Positions 32,817-34,395 of a DNA stretch of 34,395 nucleotides are shown here, in pieces; position 1 is the stretch's first letter; the number at the start of each line of letters is the position of its first letter. Under the pieces are notes generated by a model. It searched no databases. It was given only the letters and a program-made list of their open reading frames with translations, and had not been told where the DNA came from. Origin of the DNA: Sphingobacteriales bacterium (GTDB taxonomy: Bacteria; Bacteroidota; Bacteroidia; Sphingobacteriales; Sphingobacteriaceae); NCBI GenBank assembly GCA_026390835.1, contig JAPLFD010000008.1:1-34395 (forward strand). The letters are read 5' to 3'. The translations under genes were made by a program, and so were the position numbers.

Positions 32817-33149
32817 TTAGGCCAATTCTTTTCGTTTAATTTCAAGTCCTATCTCATCGATAAGGTATTCGTTATAAACTTTTTGAGTTTTAATTTTCGG
32901 CTCAAACATAGAACCTATGCCACAAACCAACCAAGTAGGAGACAGGCCAAATTCTTTAGATAAACATTGGATTTTATCAACGGTAATGTCATTATCGCCA
33001 TTTTCCATTCTAAAATAGCCTACCTGTGTAATGTTTAAAATTTTGGCCATGTCTTTCTGGGTGAATTTTAGCAACAGTCTTAATTCCTTTAAACGTAAAC
33101 TTCTAAGTTTTTTTTGGTACCTCGAGTTGGGAGATTTAATGGCTTCCAT
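32817..33149 (-). CDS. XRE-family helix-turn-helix regulator
   Basis: 110 residues with a basic N-terminal arm (RYQKKLRSLRLKEL). The HTH_3 domain lies at about 22-77: LRLLLKFTQKDMAKILNITQ, VGYFRMENGDNDITVDKIQCL and SKEFGLSPTWLVCG. The recognition helix lies in ITQVGYFRMENG. The C-terminal ~30 residues may dimerise. It is a DNA-binding repressor or activator; its targets are unknown. Two inverted repeats in the 99-bp upstream gap are candidate own-operator sites. It is separated from DUF3050 by 82 bp and probably not in one operon with it. Confidence 0.9.
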   Translation of the reverse strand: MEAIKSPNSRYQKKLRSLRLKELRLLLKFTQKDMAKILNITQVGYFRMENGDNDITVDKIQCLSKEFGLSPTWLVCGIGSMFEPKIKTQKVYNEYLIDEIGLEIKRKELA

Positions 33150-33166
33150 AGTTATTTTGTTTTAGA

Positions 33167-33181
33167 TTATATTTCATATAA
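33167..33181. repeat. Inverted repeat TTATAT-TTC-ATATAA before the XRE gene
   Basis: Perfect 6-bp arms with a 3-base spacer, centred about 25 bp upstream of the regulator's ATG. Such AT-rich sequence forms repeats easily, so its role as operator is uncertain. Confidence 0.35.
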
Positions 33182-33191
33182 CTACCTAGCG

Positions 33192-33211
33192 TTTGGTAAA
33201 ATTGTACCAAA
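33192..33211. promoter_or_regulatory. Inverted repeat TTTGGTA-N6-TACCAAA, candidate operator
   Basis: Perfect 7-bp arms (33192-33198 and 33205-33211) with a 6-base spacer, 43-62 bp upstream of the XRE regulator gene. The size and position fit a dimeric HTH_3 operator used for autoregulation. It lies in the gap downstream of the YihY gene, so a weak RNA hairpin is the alternative. Confidence 0.45.
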
Positions 33212-33248
33212 TTGAAAATATATTTTACTTTCTCAACATGATGCAGAA

Positions 33249-34232
33249 TTATTTTGGCTGATTCTTTAAACCCAAGTTTTTTCTGAAACGTAATAATTGG
33301 GGTTTCACCAATCGTAAACTCCTCTTTGAAAGTTCTATACTGGCATTTAATTCAAATCCAATAAGAATAATAAGCGAATTTATGTACATCCAAATCATCA
33401 TAACAATGAGTGTACCAATAGAACCATACAGTTTATTGTAGGTACTGAAATTGTTGATGTAATAGGCGAATCCTACAAATGTTAGTATAGCTAATACGGT
33501 AGCTAGCCAAGATCCAGGGCTAAAAAATTTCCATTTTTTTCGGGTAGCCGGGCCGTATTTATAAACCATAGAAATGGTCATAAAATAGAGTCCAGTAAGC
33601 GTAGTCCATCGGGCTAATTCTACCACTAAAATTAAGAAATATTTGTTTATACCCAATTTGGTACGCAATAAGCCTGCTATATATTCGCCGAAGGCAATAA
33701 CACCAAGCCCGAAAATGAGGGCAAAAACTATCATAAAGGTAAGTACAGTTGCTACAACACGTTGTTTCCACCACGATCTGTTTTCGTTTACCAATGAAGC
33801 TTTATTAAAAGCGATCATAAGTTTGTGCACGCCATTGGTAGCAAAAAAAAGGGCAAAAAAGAAACCAAATGAAAGTAATTTGGCATTTTGATTGCGTACA
33901 ATATCTTCTAGCGTTGTTTGTACAGCTAAAAATGCATTTTTAGGTAATACCATTTGCATCAAACTGAGTAGCTGCTCTTGGAAATTTGAAATGGGTATGT
34001 AGGGTATGAGCGTAAATAAAAAAATTATTCCTGGAAAAATAGCCAACATAAACGTATAGGCCAAAGAAGATGCTTTATTTACGAGTGATTCTTTCCCTAA
34101 CTCCTTAAAGAAAAAACCTGCAACAGTGTATAAAGGCAATGGCTTAAAGCCAGGCAAGATCAATACTTTCGTCCATTCTATAAAAAGGAAGTAAGGTTTA
34201 AATCGCAAAAGCCATCGGTGTATAGCGTTCAT
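33249..34232 (-). CDS. YihY/BrkB family inner-membrane protein
   Basis: 327 residues with six predicted membrane helices. Family segments are ASSLAYTFMLAIFPGIIFLFTLIPYI near 59-84, FFFALFFATNGVHKLMIAFN near 123-142, W-K-Q-R-V-V-A-T, and the C-terminal signature YGSIGTLIVMMIWMYINSLII / LIGFELNA near 270-300. The family was once called RNase BN in error; members are polytopic membrane proteins of unknown transport or envelope role. Its ATG overlaps the stop of the thioesterase gene (TAATG), so translation is probably coupled. Confidence 0.93.
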   Translation of the reverse strand: MNAIHRWLLRFKPYFLFIEWTKVLILPGFKPLPLYTVAGFFFKELGKESLVNKASSLAYTFMLAIFPGIIFLFTLIPYIPISNFQEQLLSLMQMVLPKNAFLAVQTTLEDIVRNQNAKLLSFGFFFALFFATNGVHKLMIAFNKASLVNENRSWWKQRVVATVLTFMIVFALIFGLGVIAFGEYIAGLLRTKLGINKYFLILVVELARWTTLTGLYFMTISMVYKYGPATRKKWKFFSPGSWLATVLAILTFVGFAYYINNFSTYNKLYGSIGTLIVMMIWMYINSLIILIGFELNASIELSKRSLRLVKPQLLRFRKNLGLKNQPK

Positions 34233-34395
34233 TAATTAAAAAACGGCTTTACTTTGTTCAAAAATTCTTCTGAAGGATGACAAGGCTTATTTTTAGCCAT
34301 ATCTACAAAAACAAGTGTAGTTTCACCTACATGAATTAGCTCCTCTTGTTCATTATATAACTCATAGTTGAAATGAATTCGTATGCCTGGCATTT
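34232..34395 (-). CDS. Acyl-CoA thioesterase (YbgC/4-hydroxybenzoyl-CoA thioesterase type), C-terminal part
   Basis: The gene leaves the right edge. The visible 54 codons end at TAA 34232-34234 and read MPGIRIHFNYELYN, EELIHVGETTLVFVDM, N-K-P-C-H-P and FLNKVKPFF. The strand G-E-T-T-L-V-F-V-D-M and the ending P-x-x-F-L-x-x-V-K-P-F-F are typical of single-domain hotdog thioesterases. The enzyme should cleave acyl-CoA. The catalytic Asp of the N-terminal part is outside the window. It is the gene directly upstream of yihY and shares one base with it. Confidence 0.88.
   Translation of the reverse strand, partial: MPGIRIHFNYELYNEQEELIHVGETTLVFVDMAKNKPCHPSEEFLNKVKPFFN

Noticed and set aside
33249-34232. 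Calling the YihY/BrkB protein ribonuclease BN
   Set aside because: That name came from an early misassignment. The protein is polytopic membrane with no nuclease motif.
1-34395. Search for CRISPR arrays, transposons, prophage genes, toxin-antitoxin pairs or defence islands
   Set aside because: No regularly spaced repeats, transposase, integrase, phage structural genes or paired small toxin genes are seen. The lone XRE regulator has no toxin-like neighbour.

Overview
The window looks like ordinary core chromosome of a Bacteroidota bacterium with a moderately low GC content. The pointers are the TAnnTTTG -7 promoter boxes in front of many genes, the lack of useful Shine-Dalgarno sequences, the lipoprotein and outer-membrane barrel types, a DUF2795 protein, a ComEC without a C-terminal metallo-beta-lactamase domain, and a ComEC gene preceded by a helix-hairpin-helix/beta-barrel protein. 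I cannot place it below phylum. I see no prophage, insertion sequence, CRISPR array, tRNA or rRNA. The only RNA gene I can support is rnpB, on the minus strand at about 21632-21987.

Layout. 1-4.0 kb: the end of citrate synthase, a shared terminator, then minus-strand genes for a concentrative nucleoside transporter, a bifunctional-nuclease/UVR protein and the electron-transfer flavoprotein EtfBA. 4.0-6.5 kb (plus): TPR protein, chromate-type transporter, PduO-type cobalamin adenosyltransferase, DUF2795 protein. 6.5-8.3 kb (minus): ispD and queA. 8.4-12.4 kb: MacB-type permease (+), class I aminotransferase (-), CDF metal transporter and Nudix hydrolase (+). 12.4-15.3 kb (minus): LtaS-like sulfatase-fold membrane enzyme, a secreted protein and an unknown 127-residue protein. 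15.4-21.6 kb (plus): an outer-membrane barrel, a broken helix-hairpin-helix/barrel gene, comEC and mgtE. 21.6-24.5 kb (minus): rnpB, lipoprotein cytochrome c, SCO copper chaperone, phosphohexomutase. 24.6-27.0 kb (plus): aspartate kinase and lysA. 27.0-28.2 kb (minus): glutaryl-CoA dehydrogenase. 28.3-31.4 kb (plus): folB, a GlcD-type FAD oxidase and a conserved protein of unknown function. 31.4-34.4 kb (minus): yajQ, a DUF3050 protein, an XRE regulator, a YihY/BrkB membrane protein and the end of an acyl-CoA thioesterase.

Links between genes. Acyl-CoA dehydrogenases such as GcdH hand electrons to EtfAB, and citrate synthase uses the acetyl-CoA that results. Aspartate kinase and LysA start and finish the diaminopimelate/lysine route, and run tail to tail into the lysine-catabolic gcdH. 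SCO and the cytochrome c lipoprotein belong to respiratory electron transfer and copper handling. The barrel, helix-hairpin-helix and ComEC genes form a tight plus-strand block that ends in the DNA-uptake channel.

Most worth checking: (1) the helix-hairpin-helix gene has lost a segment and its reading frame near 16.58 kb; (2) the rnpB promoter lets the -7-box-to-start distance be calibrated, and several protein genes then come out as probable leaderless mRNAs; (3) four convergent gene pairs meet with -4 to +3 bp between stop codons; (4) the 436-residue protein at 30.1 kb has a strikingly conserved-looking N-terminus but no assignable function. I found no convincing novel multi-gene system.
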